Assembly (NCBI GenBank): GCA_949130485.1
Contig: OX422192.1
Span: forward strand, 7,541,085 to 7,605,084
Length of the DNA: 64,000 nucleotides
Direction: 5' to 3'
Source: Agelas oroides
Taxonomy: Eukaryota; Porifera; Demospongiae; Agelasida; Agelasidae
The translations under genes and the position numbers were made by a program. Each line of letters begins with the position of its first letter. The stretch's first letter is position 1. Below the pieces are notes generated by a model. It searched no databases. It saw only the letters and a list, made by a program, of their open reading frames with translations, and was not told where the DNA came from. Shown in pieces: positions 10,839 through 22,800 of this stretch.

Positions 10839-13800
10839 CTGTGGTGGGTTGTGTGTGTGTTGTGAAGGTGTCACACAATGTGGCATGACACAAAATAAAC
10901 ACAATGTGTTTCAGCTTCTCTAGGTGTGCAGTATTCAGTTGATCTCTTTTAACATGACTATACAAACACTAAACTAGGTACGTATTTCACGCAGACTATA
11001 ATCTGAGTTGATTGTTGTACGTACTCCCCCAATTCCTTCCAGGTTTTATGTTTCCTGTTTTTCTAGTTGCCTCTCCCCCAACTTGAACCACAACTTCAGT
11101 CACAACACTACAGAAACTGTTCAGCAGTGTAGTAACTGCTATCATGACTAAAGTAAAATCAACTAAAGCTTTTGTACAAACAAAAATAGTGTATTATCAG
11201 TTTACATTGCTACAAGTGTTGCCTATCACATGCAATTGACACTTCACAGTTGACATTTCTTCAACAAAAACCTGTGGTGTGAGTGTACACATGTTTACTG
11301 AGTACACTCCAATGTATATGGTCTTGGTAACATTCATTGCATCAGGTATCTCACAGCGGTAGATCCCTTCCACTCCACCTCTTATATAGGTTTCCACGGA
11401 CATCTAAATCCCGTAGACCCCTTGGTTTAATTGTATACTCTATACACATGCCACTCACCAGTGCTTGCTGAGTACACTCCAATGTATATGGTCTGGGTAA
11501 AGCCAAAAGTGTCAGGTATCTCACAGCGGTAGATCCCTTCCACTCCACCTCTTCTGCGGTGCATACGTACCACCATCTGACATCTGGTTCTGTAGATATC
11601 CCACTCCTCACGTGATGTTTCATTAGCAACCTCACTGGGAACTCTAGTTCCATTGGGGAAGAACCAGTTTCCTAAGGCATTCTTCTTTTCACCGGTATAA
11701 GGATGTCGGCAACAAGCAGTTTGATTAGTTAAGCAGAGCAGGGCATCATCACCTTCACCAATGTCCTCCAGAGTCACAAGACTGTTGTTCTGGTATACTA
11801 TACCTCTGAGTGAGAACCAGACATCATCTGCACCTGAGAAGGAAGATACCAATGTCATGCTTATGTATCTAAACCTGAGAGCAGACAAGGAGTGAGCAGT
11901 AGTTTCCTATATTGGGATGTACTAGGCACAGTTTATTGTGGTGGCCTGGAAATGACGAAACTATTCCTGTTCACCATGTCTCCTATACAGTAGGTAGGGG
12001 ACCAAATGAAAACAAACAAAAAAAAACAAATTGAATAACCTTTAGCTAATAGCCCTTTAAATACTAAATTGTATTTGCTAGAGGTCTGGTTTAGACTAGT
12101 CCCACCTTTTCTTTTACCTGCATTTCGACTTCTGCTGGGAGTTAGCCCTAGAAACTTGAACCACAGCTTCTTTCAGATGTCCTTTGCATGTTCGTGACCT
12201 TGACCACACCCACTCATTAGCGAGCGGGTAGGGCCCTCAGACCAGAGAACGCTCCTCCGGACTAAAACAGTAAAAGCTTCCTAAAATGCCACAAATGGAG
12301 TCCCTACAAGGTGAAAGGAGCGTTTCATCTACGCCCGTTTGTGCAGGAAAGCAGGCAAATGGCCTGCGCTGACCAGGGCTTTTGTACAGCCAGCTGGTAC
12401 AGCCGCCATGCACTGTCAGCCAGAGCGGTGCACCCACCCACCTCCCCCTGACCAGGGCTCAAGTTTGTACAGCCAGCTGGTACAGCCGCCATGCACTGTC
12501 AGCCAGAGCGGTGCACCCACCCACCTCCCCCTGACCAGGGCTCAAGTTTGTACAGCCAGCTGCTACAGCCGCCATGCACTGTCAGCCAGAGCGGTGCACC
12601 CACCCACCTCCCCCTGACCAGGGCTCAAGTTTGTACAGCCAGCTGCTACAGCCGCCATGCACTGTCCGCCAGAGCGGTGCACCCACCCACCTCCCCCTGA
12701 CCAGGGCTAGGGTTGCCAATGTGAAAAATCTTCTCCTTCACGCACCGCAACTGTTTTACTTGGCTAAGGGGTTAAAGTACGGGTGGTATCATCATGATGA
12801 TGTAATGCAATACAGCGCGCGCTGGGGTCGCTGTACAAAGGCAGTGGAGCATTTTCTTTCTTGTACGTGAGTAAGAAATTGCTGAAACGCTGAGAATTAA
12901 TTGCAGATAACAGGTAAGGAGTTAGAATGAAGCAATCCCTCCTACTTCAGTTTTGTGAGGCTTGGCCCAAACAACATATAAAACAAGTTTGGTAGTGATT
13001 GAAGGTTCTTTGCCATCTGGCTAAAAATACAAATGTGACATGGGTCTGGATGAGGCAAAACAATTCAGGACCACCTTTTCATACTTTTATGGGTAACAAG
13101 TTTTGGGTACAGTTAAATTCGTCATTTAATTCTGAACAGAACAGTTTTTGTTGCATCTAAATCGGTGTAGTAAGAGTGGAGATATTTATTTTTGAAGAAT
13201 TTTTGCAATTAACAACACCAGGTTTGGTAAGTTCCTAAGGTAAAATTCTCAGGACTTGTTGATTACAAATAAAAACTGATATCTCCACTTCTACAATACT
13301 GATTTGGATGAAACAAAGACCATTACATTCAGAATTGAATGACAAATCTAGCTGTACTCAATAATTATAACTTAGCAAAGACTGAAAAGTTATCACTAAC
13401 CTCACCCATGCCATTGTCACAGTTTCAATGATGTTAGCCAGATGGCAAATAACCTTCAATCACTACCAAACTTGTTTTATGTTATTTGGACCAAGCCTCA
13501 CAAAGCTGAACTAGGAGGGATTGCTGCATTTTAACCACTTACATGCAATAAATGCTAATTCCCAGAGTTTCACCAATTTCTTACTCACCCACAACAAAGA
13601 AAAAGCTCCACTGCCTTTGCATAGCACCCTCTGCAACTCAAGTTAGAAAATTTGAAACTCCTACACTGCAGCAACGTTTTGGTAAAAATCAGCCTGCTGT
13701 ATTGCATTACATCATCATGACGACACCACCCGTACTTTAACCCCTTAGCCACGTGAATCAGTTTCGGTGCATTTCGCACGCAATAACGCATGGGGATGAA

Positions 13801-16800
13801 GTTTTAGTGTGCGATTGTTAACCCTCGGCGCGCATGCGCAGCGAGGGTTACAGTACTTGGTCTGTGTGTCTGTTACTCAACATCTCACTTTTCACGCCAC
13901 AAACGATACTAACCTTCTCAGCGGCGGGTGAAGGTCGAAAATTTTTAGCGATTTATTCTGAAAATGCTTCGTTGCGAAGCTAGAGCGTTTCCTGTTGGTA
14001 CGGCTACATGATAAGTCGGCCATTTTATACTCCATGGAAAACGCGCGCATGCGTATGAATCTGGACCAACGTGGCTAGCGGCCATTTTGTTCTTGGGAGA
14101 GACGTTCTTTGCGAGTTCGATTATTGGCCATTGGCAGTAAGTATGCCTCCAACAAAGGTATGCCCGCAATGTAAAGCCGCTACTGTACCTGTAAGACGGA
14201 AGACATGTGAACGCTGTGATCATGTCTTTCGATCCAAACGAAAAGCAGAGTGTAATTTGCGAGAGAAAGCTATGGAAACGTATGAGATCAGATAGTGTTA
14301 AATCAACTAGGAAAGCTAAAGATAAGTTGCACAAGGCCTGTGAAAGAGTGTCAGAAACTCGTGAGCGAACTTTGCATATGCATGATGTCAAATAACCACA
14401 ATGTACTGCACTGTGTTAATATTAGGCCTAAGTGCCTAGCTGTCAGAACAGATTCCAGGACAGACAGTTAGGAATGAATTTATATCGAAAGGCGTGCCAT
14501 ATCAACTCGAGAGCAAACGTCATGATGCTATTGTTCACGAGAGAGTGATCGATTCTAATTAACACACAAGTACAATCACATGCACTGCTGCGCCGAGGGT
14601 TTGGCACTTCAGTGCCTTTCATTTCAGCATGAGTGAGCGCTTCATGCATGTGGTATAAGTTGTGCGAAATTCAGGTCAAATTTTCATTTTAGCGACCCTA
14701 CCAGGGCTTTTGTACAGCCAGCTGCTACAGCCGCCATGCACTGTCAGCCAGAGCAGTGCACCCGGTCACCCACCTCCCCCTGTCCCACCCTTTCTGCTAG
14801 CGCAGAACCTATCTTCAAAACGGATTGCGCCAACTGATAAGATGCGGCCGAATTTCGATGATGACTATAGTCGTCATTGGTACTTAAAGGGTTAATTAAT
14901 CAAGTACGCTAAAATCCAAGAACCAAGTGACTTTGTTTTTGAACTACAGTTACAACAGTTTCTACGATCTTCATTGCTCCGAAAATATGCATAGCAGACA
15001 TGCAAAAGGCTATATATATATATGTGCCAAAATTGTTTTTACTTTATATCAGGGACTACACATGAAAAATACCTTCAACAGATATCCATGAGAACGGATT
15101 TTAATACCTTACCAATGGTATATACACTAGTATTTGCTAAATTTCATTGTGAAAAGTCACTTCAAACAACCAATTATTCTTCCATAGGGAAAATGTATTG
15201 CAACAAAAATACCAACTAAAATAGTCTGTACAGCTACAAACCTAAGTAATCCAGGCGATTTTGCACCTCAAGTGAAGTCCATCAGTACCATTAGTTCCAT
15301 ACTGAAGTTTCAAAAAGCACTTGAACAATTTGGCCCAATATTTGACACTTAACCCTTCCGAGTCCAAGACGAATTAAATGGCCAAAAAGTAACTCTTCGC
15401 ACACACTATTATAGTCCGGCTATTATGTGTATAAGATACGTAACACCTTTGTGCTCAGCTCCCCCCTCCCCACAGGCAACTAGTGCTTAAACTCCTCTTG
15501 ACAACTTGCCTAAATTTAGTATCCCTGTGACATGTTTATCAAGAAACCTTAGCTACATTGGTGTCTTTCTTTTGTGTCTTCATAAGTTATTTAAAGATAA
15601 AGATAAACAAATATAGCCATTACGTTCACAAAACGATAAGATCTGAATATGCACTCTCAGCGTCAAATTGAAAAAAACTACTACTGCCTGGCAACTCGAA
15701 GGATGGGGCTCTTAATACATTACTTCTCAGCCCTGCAAAAGAACTTATACATGAATATATGAAAGACAAAAGAAAGACCACAGAGCAAATACCATACATA
15801 TATTGTTTGTTTACTTTGTTACAAGTGTTGGAATACCTTATCACAATAGACTATTGTGCTGACACAGCTATACCTTATGGTATACTCTATCAATCTTGAA
15901 CCTCACCAATCTGCAACATAAGCACTGCTGTATGACCAGAACAAGATTGACCACTCACCAGTGCTTGCTGAGTACACTCCAATGTATATGGTCTGGGTAA
16001 CATTCATTGCATCAGGTATCTCACAGTGGTAGATTCCTTCCACTCCACCTCTTCTGCGGTTCATGCGTACTACCACCTGACCTCTTGTTGTGTAGAAGTC
16101 ATCTGAGGTATGATTAGCAACCCCACTGGGAACCTTAGTTCCATTGGGGAAGAACCAGTTCCCTAAGGCAGGCCCCATTTCACCAGTATAAGGAGGTTGG
16201 CAACAAGCAGTTGGGTTAGTTATGCAGAGCAGGGCATCTTCACCTTCACCAATGTTCTCCATCATCACGATACTGTTGTTCTGGTATGGTATACCTCTGA
16301 GTACTGCAGCTGGGAAGGAAGAGATACCAAAACTTGTAAAACTAAGAGTAGTCAAATGATGGTCTTCTACTAGGATGTGCTAAGTATAGCCTTATACATA
16401 TAGATATGTGAGGGCCTAGTAATGACGCTAATGTGTTGCTGTTCACCACATATCCTATACCATCTACTACCATTACCACATAACCAGGCTAAATCAATAA
16501 ATAAATACAGCCTGTAACCAGGTTAAATAAATAGAGCCCCAAATCAACTACTTTTTTTGTTTCTGAAGTTACTCATTTTATAGTGAAAAAATTTTAATGG
16601 CCATTACAAGTACCCAAAAATTCAGTTGCCTTCTGAATGATTGAACATTTGCAAGTAGGCCTGTTAATCTCTAGATACGAGGAACCAGCAAGCACAAGAT
16701 AAACACCAGCGTGTATCTAAGCTTCTCAGCAAAACATGAAAAATCAGCAACAAACACTCAGGATGTTAGTTCTAAGAGTCATTAGTTCCAAAATCTACAA

Positions 16801-19800
16801 GTTGGTGGGTAAGAGTATCAGTAACAATAAACTATTCTGGCAAGATTTTACAGCAGTACTAGGTTTGGCAAACAATTTCCCTGATGAAATATTCCTGCTA
16901 TATGATGTGTGCAACTTGTTTCAGGTTAAAATCAGTAACAGTTTCTAAAATTAACTTTACGAGGCACTTCTCTGAGAGAATCCATAATACCGGTATATAA
17001 TTGCGGTAACTGAGTGTGGCTATTATCACTATTACAACTAAAGTAAAATCGAGTTGCCTAAAAGCTGGCTGTCTCGAATCAGTGGACTAGAACTGGACTG
17101 GAATACTGGAATGACCTTTGACTCCCAAATTACACGTGTTTAGGATCTTCACATGAAAAGTTCTGAAGTCTGTGCTGTATGTGTACAGTGACTATCTTGG
17201 GAGATTTGCAATGGAACTTGCAGGGAATTATACATTCTAATCCCCTGGTCTGTCCCATCTTTGCCCAGGAAGGAGGCCTGATTTAGGGGGGGGGGGGGGG
17301 GGCATACAATTGATGGGTACTGGTGCATTATTTATAGCTGCAAATGTGTAATTTGGAGATCAAAGATCATTCCAGTATTCCAGTCCAGTGTTCCCGCCAG
17401 GTACTCCAGTCCACCGATTCCAGACAGCCCTAAAAGCCACTGGTCCTTTGTACAAACAAAAATAGTGTGTGTTATCAGTTTACATTGCTACTAGGTATAC
17501 GCATGCGCATCATGTGCCTCACGCAGAGCATGCGGAACGATCGGACGAAATGGCGAAGCGCGGTCGAGATGATGTTGAGGACTTTGAGGACGTGAGTGGG
17601 ACGCCGTGCTGTCCTCCACCTGTCCTGTTCACAGATCAGCGAGCGAAGTTAAGCCGCATTTTTAATGGCCAAAATTACCTCTAGCTGCTACATGGTTCTC
17701 ATTGCCCTTGGCATCATTCCAACCTGTTTATGCAAGCTCACCTCTGTTGTGTGTAGTCTACGATGCCGTGCTGTTCTATGCCTATCCCGTTCGCGGGCCG
17801 TCAGCGACCGAAGTGACTCGCTTTGTTGAAGTCTTCTCCTTTCACTATCTTACTGTCGTCTTTCATCACTTAAACGTCTTCTGTACCTCTGGACGCGTTC
17901 TCTGGCCTGGCATCGTCGTCTCTCCTCTATGTCTTCCATCGTATCGTGAGCTAAGGCCTCAAGCGCACCGAGAGGGGCACGTGCCGGAGGGAACATACAC
18001 TATACGTAACTCGTATACTTCAGTCGTAAACCCGTTACGGACAGACATACATACAAGCACAACCTCAGACTAAGGCCCCATAAGCGCCCACCGCGCCCGC
18101 ACGATTATGTGCCTCACGCTAAGGCGTTCGGCAACAAGTGTTGCCTATCACAGTTGATATTTCTTCAACATAAACTGTACAGAACAGGAGTGAACACACA
18201 CCACTCACCAGTGCTTGCTGAGTACACTCCAATGTATATGGTCTGGTTAACATTCATTGCATCAGGTATCTCACAGCGGTAGATCCCTTCCTCTCCACCT
18301 CTTCTGCGGTGCATATATACCACCATCTGACCTCTGGTTCCGTAAAAATCCCACTCTCCACCATCACTGGGAACCCTACTTCCATTGGGGAAGTACCAGT
18401 TTCCTAAGGCATTCTTCTTTTCACCAGTATAAGGAGGTCGGCAACAAGCAGTTAGGCTAGTTAAGCAGAGCAGGGCATCATCACCTTCACCAATATCCTC
18501 CAGCATCACGATACTGTTGTTCTGGCATGGTCTACCTCTGAGTACTGCAGCTGGAAAGGAAGAGATACCAAAACGTTTCCATATCTAAAACTAAGAGTAG
18601 TCAAATGATGGTCTTCTCTGAGAGAATCCATAATACCGGTATATAGTTGCGGTAGCAATATATTGCCCTTTTCTCCCTCAAAATATAGAAATTGGTTACT
18701 ACATTTTACCCTTTGGACTTCTTCAGGCAGACAACAATTTTAACTGTTCTTTAGTGTAGTGTCGCTATTATGACGCTACAGAAACCATTCTGAGTGTGGC
18801 TATTATCACTATTACAACTAAAGTAAAATCGAATTGCCTAAAAGCTGGCTGTCTTGAATCGGTGGACTAGACTACTGGACTGGAATACTGGAATGACCTT
18901 TGACTCCCAAATTACACGTGTTTAGGCTTCACATGAAAAGTTCTGATGTCTGTGCTGTAGCTATGTGTACAATGACTATCTTCATTTCACATGGAGACAA
19001 TTCAGTCCCCTGTGTTGACCTTGGGAGATTTGCAATGGAACTTGCAGGGAATTATACATTCTAATCCCCTGGTCTGTCCCCAGGAGGGAGGATTAAGGGG
19101 GGGGCATACAATTGATGGGTACCGGTGCAATATTTATAGCTGCAAATGTGTAATTTGGAGATCAAAGATCATTCCAGTATTCCAGTCCAGTGTTCCCGCC
19201 AAGTACTCCAGTCCACTGATTCCAGACAGCCCTAAAAGCCACTTGTGCTTTGTACAAACAAAAATAGTGTGTGTTACATTGCTACAAGTGTTGCCTATCA
19301 CAGTTGACTCTTTTGCAACATAAACCTGCGGTGTGATTACAGAACAGGAGTGTACACACACCACTCACCAGTGCTTGCTGAGTACACTCCAATGTATATG
19401 ATCTGGGTAACATTCATCGCATCAGGTATCTCACAGCAGTAGATCCCTTCCACTCCACCTCTTCTGCGATTCATGCGTACTACCACCTGACCTCTTGTTG
19501 TGTAGAAGTCATCAGAGGTATGATTAGCAACCCCACTGGGAACCTTAGTTCCATTGGGGAAGAACCAGTTCCCTAAGGCAGGCCCCATTTCACCAGTATA
19601 AGGAGGTCGGCAACAAGCAGTTGGGTTAGTTATGCAGAGCAGGGCATCTTCACCTTCACCAATGTTCTCCATCATCACGATACTGTTGTTCTGGTATGGT
19701 ATACCTCTGAGTACTGCAGCTGGAAAGGAAGAGATACCAAAACTTGTAAAACTAAGTCAAATGATGGTCTTCTACTAGGATGTGCTAAGTATAGCCTTAT

Positions 19801-22800
19801 ACATGTAGATATGTGAGGGCCTAGTAATGACGCTATACTGCAGTGCTGTTCACCACATATCCTATACCATTACCACATAACCAGGCTAAATCAATAAATA
19901 AATACAGCCTGTAACCAGGTTAAATAAATAGAGCCCCAAATCAACTACTTTTTTGTTTCTGAAGTTACTCATTTTATAGTGAAAAAATTTTAATGGCCAT
20001 TACAAGTACCCAAAAATTCAGTTGCCTTCTGAATGATTGAACATTTGCAAGTAGGCCTGTTAATCTCTAGATACGAGGAACCAGCAAGCACAAGATAAAC
20101 ACCAGCGTGTATCTAAGCTTCTCAGCAAACATGCTCAGGATGTTAGTTCTAAGAGTCATTAGTTCCAAAATCTACAAGTTGGTGGGTAAGAGTATCAGTA
20201 ACAATAAACTATTCTGGCAAGATTTTACAGCAGTACTAGGTTTGGCAAACAATTTCCCTGATGAAATATTCCTGCTATATGATGTGTGCAACTTGTTCCA
20301 GGTTAAAATCAGTAACAGTTTCTAAAATTAACTTTACGAGGCACTTCTCTGAGAGAATCCATAATACCGGTATATAATTGCGGTAACTGAGTGTGGCTAT
20401 TATCACTATTACAACTAAAGTAAAATCGAGTTGCCTGAAAGCTGGCTGTCTCGAATCGGTGGACTAGACTACTGGACTGGAATACTGGAATGACCTTTGA
20501 CTCCCAAATTACACGTGTTTAGGGTCTTCACATGAAAAGTTCTGATGTCTGTGCTGTAGCTATGTGTACAATGACTATCTTCATTTCACATGGAGACAAT
20601 CCAGTCCCCTGTGTTGACCTTGGGAGATTTGCAATGGAACTTGCAGGGAATTATACATTCTAATCCTCTGGTCTGTCCCCAGGAGGGAGGATTAAGGGGG
20701 GGGGGGCATACAATTGATGGGTACCGGTGCATTATTTATAGCTGCAAATGTGTAATTTGGAGATCAAAGATCATTCCAGTATTCCAGTCCAGTGTTCCCG
20801 CCAAGTACTCCAGTCCACTGATTCCAGACAGCCCTAAAAGCCACTTGTGCTTTGTACAAACAAAAATAGTGTGTGTTACATTGCTACAAGTGTTGCCTAT
20901 CACAGTTGACTCTTTTGCAACATAAACCTGTGGTGTGATTACAGAACAGGAGTGTACACACACCACTCACCAGTGCTTGCTGAGCACACTCCAATGTATA
21001 TGGTCTGGGTAACATTCATTGCATCAGGTATTTCACAGTGGTAGATCCCTTCCACTCCACCTCTTCTGCGGTTCATGCGTACTACCACCTGACCTCTTGT
21101 TGTGTAGAAGTCATCTGAGGTGTCATTAGCAACCCCACTGGGAACCTTAGTTCCATTGGGGAAGAACCAGTTCCCTAAGGCAGGCCCCATTTCACCAGTA
21201 TAAGGAGGTCGGCAACAAGCAGTTGGGTTAGTTATGCAGAGCAGGGCATCTTCACCTTCACCAATGTTCTCCATCATCACGATACTGTTGTTCTGGTATG
21301 GTATACCTCTGAGTACTGCAGCTGGAAAGGAAGAGATACCAAAACTTGTAAAACTAAGTCAAATGATGGTCTTCTACTAGGATGTGCTAAGTATAGCCTT
21401 ATACATGCAGATATGTGAGGGCCTGCGAATGACGCTATACTGCAGTGCTGTTCACCACATATCCTATACCATTACCACATAACCAGGCTAAATCAATAAA
21501 TAAATACAGCCTGTAACCAGGTTAAATAAATAGAGCCCCAAATCAACTACTTTTTTGTTTCTGAAGTTACTCATTTTATAGTGAAAAAATTTTAATGGCC
21601 ATTACAAGTACCCAAAAATTCAGTTTCCTTCTGAATGTAACATGTGATTGAACATTTGCAAGTAGGCCTGTTAATCTCTAGATACGAGGAACCAGCAAGC
21701 ACAAGATAAACACCAGCGTGTATCTAAGCTTCTCAGCAAACATGAAAAATCAGCAACAAACACTCAGGATGTTAGTTCTAAGAGTCATTAGTTCCAAAAT
21801 CTACAAGTTGGTGGGTAAGAGTATCAGTAACAATAAACTATTCTGGCAAGATTTTACAGCAGTACTAGGTTTGGCAAACAATTTCCCTGATGAAATATTC
21901 CTGCTATATGATGTGTGCAACTTGTTTCAGGTTAAAATCAGTAACAGTTTCTAAAATTAACTTTACGAGGCACTTCTCTGAGAGGATCCATAATACTGGT
22001 ATATAGTTGCGGTAGCAATATATTGCCCTTTTCTCCCTCAAAATATAGAAATTGGTTGCTACATTTTACCCTTTGGACTTCTTCAGGCAGACAACAATTT
22101 TAACTGTTCTTTAGTGTAGTGTCGCTATTATGACACTACAGAAACCGTTCTGAGTGTGGCTATTATCACTATTACAACTAAAGTAAAATCGAGTTGCCTG
22201 AAAGCTGACTGTCTCGAATCGGTGGACTAGACTACTGGACTGGAATACTGGAATGACCTTTGACTCCCAAATTACACGTGTTTAGGCTTCACATGAAAAG
22301 TTCTGAAGTCACCAATGTCCTCCAGGATCACAATACTGTTGTACAATGACTATCTTCATTTCACATGGAGACAATCCAGTCCCCTGTGTTGACCTTGGGA
22401 GATTTGCAATGGAACTTGTAGGGAATTATACATTCTAATCCCCTGGTCTGTCCCCAGGAGGGAGGATTAAGGGGGGGGCATACAATTGATGGATTATTTA
22501 TAGCTGCAAATGTGTAATTTGGAGATCAAAGATCATTCCAGTATTCCAGTCCAGTGTTCCCGCCAAGTACTCCAGTCCACTGATTCCAGACAGCCCTAAA
22601 AGCTTCTGTCCTTTGTACAAACAAAAATAGTGTGTGTTATCAGTTTACATTGCTACAAGTGTTGCCTATCACAGTTGACATTTCTTCAACATAAACCTGT
22701 GGTGTGATTACAGAACAGGAGTGTACACACACCACTCACCAGTGCTTGCTGAGTACACTCCAATGTATAGGGTCTGGGTAACATTCATCACATCAGGTAT

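Larger units (their letters stand above)
12709..14699. mobile_element. 1991-bp DNA element inserted in the 83-bp array
   Basis: Inverted termini AGGGTTGCCAATGTGAAAA and the complement ending AGCGACCCT; direct repeats ACCAGGGCT (9 bp) at 12700-12708 and 14700-14708 fit a target-site duplication. Because every unit of the array also begins with ACCAGGGCT, the duplication cannot be proven. The interior holds a large foldback (12715-13800) and a second inverted-repeat segment (about 13820-14605). A 9-bp duplication would suit Mutator-like elements. Confidence 0.65.
12041..14897. mobile_element. About 2.85-kb composite insertion between IgF and IgE
   Basis: Gene 1 is continuous across the equivalent point (ATAACCTTGAATCAAGTATGC near 3436-3456). 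Gene 2 breaks after AATAACCTT and resumes at AATCAAGTACGC, which bounds an insertion. Its ends carry short inverted repeats (GCCCTTTAAATAC at about 12050 and GTACTTAAAGGGT at about 14880). Inside are the 83-bp tandem array, the 1991-bp element at 12709-14699 and one further 83-bp unit. No intact transposase gene is present. Confidence 0.6.
19369..22739 (-). repeat. Two recent direct repeats of an Ig-exon cassette (1602 and 1769 bp)
   Basis: The segment from the IgC donor to the IgB donor (19369-20970) and the one from the IgB donor to the IgA donor (20971-22739) align almost base for base across exon, intron, an intronic tract around 19960-20340/21560-21960 and the foldback element. A related, older unit spans 15959-17470. 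The second copy is longer mainly because it keeps a segment (about 22000-22140) that the first lacks. This is a classic unequal-crossover product. Confidence 0.88.

Noticed and set aside
12339..12870. Repeated Cys/Pro-rich ORFs as a small secreted repeat protein
   Set aside because: They coincide with the 83-bp tandem repeat inside a transposon insertion; 83 is not a multiple of three, so frames change between units.
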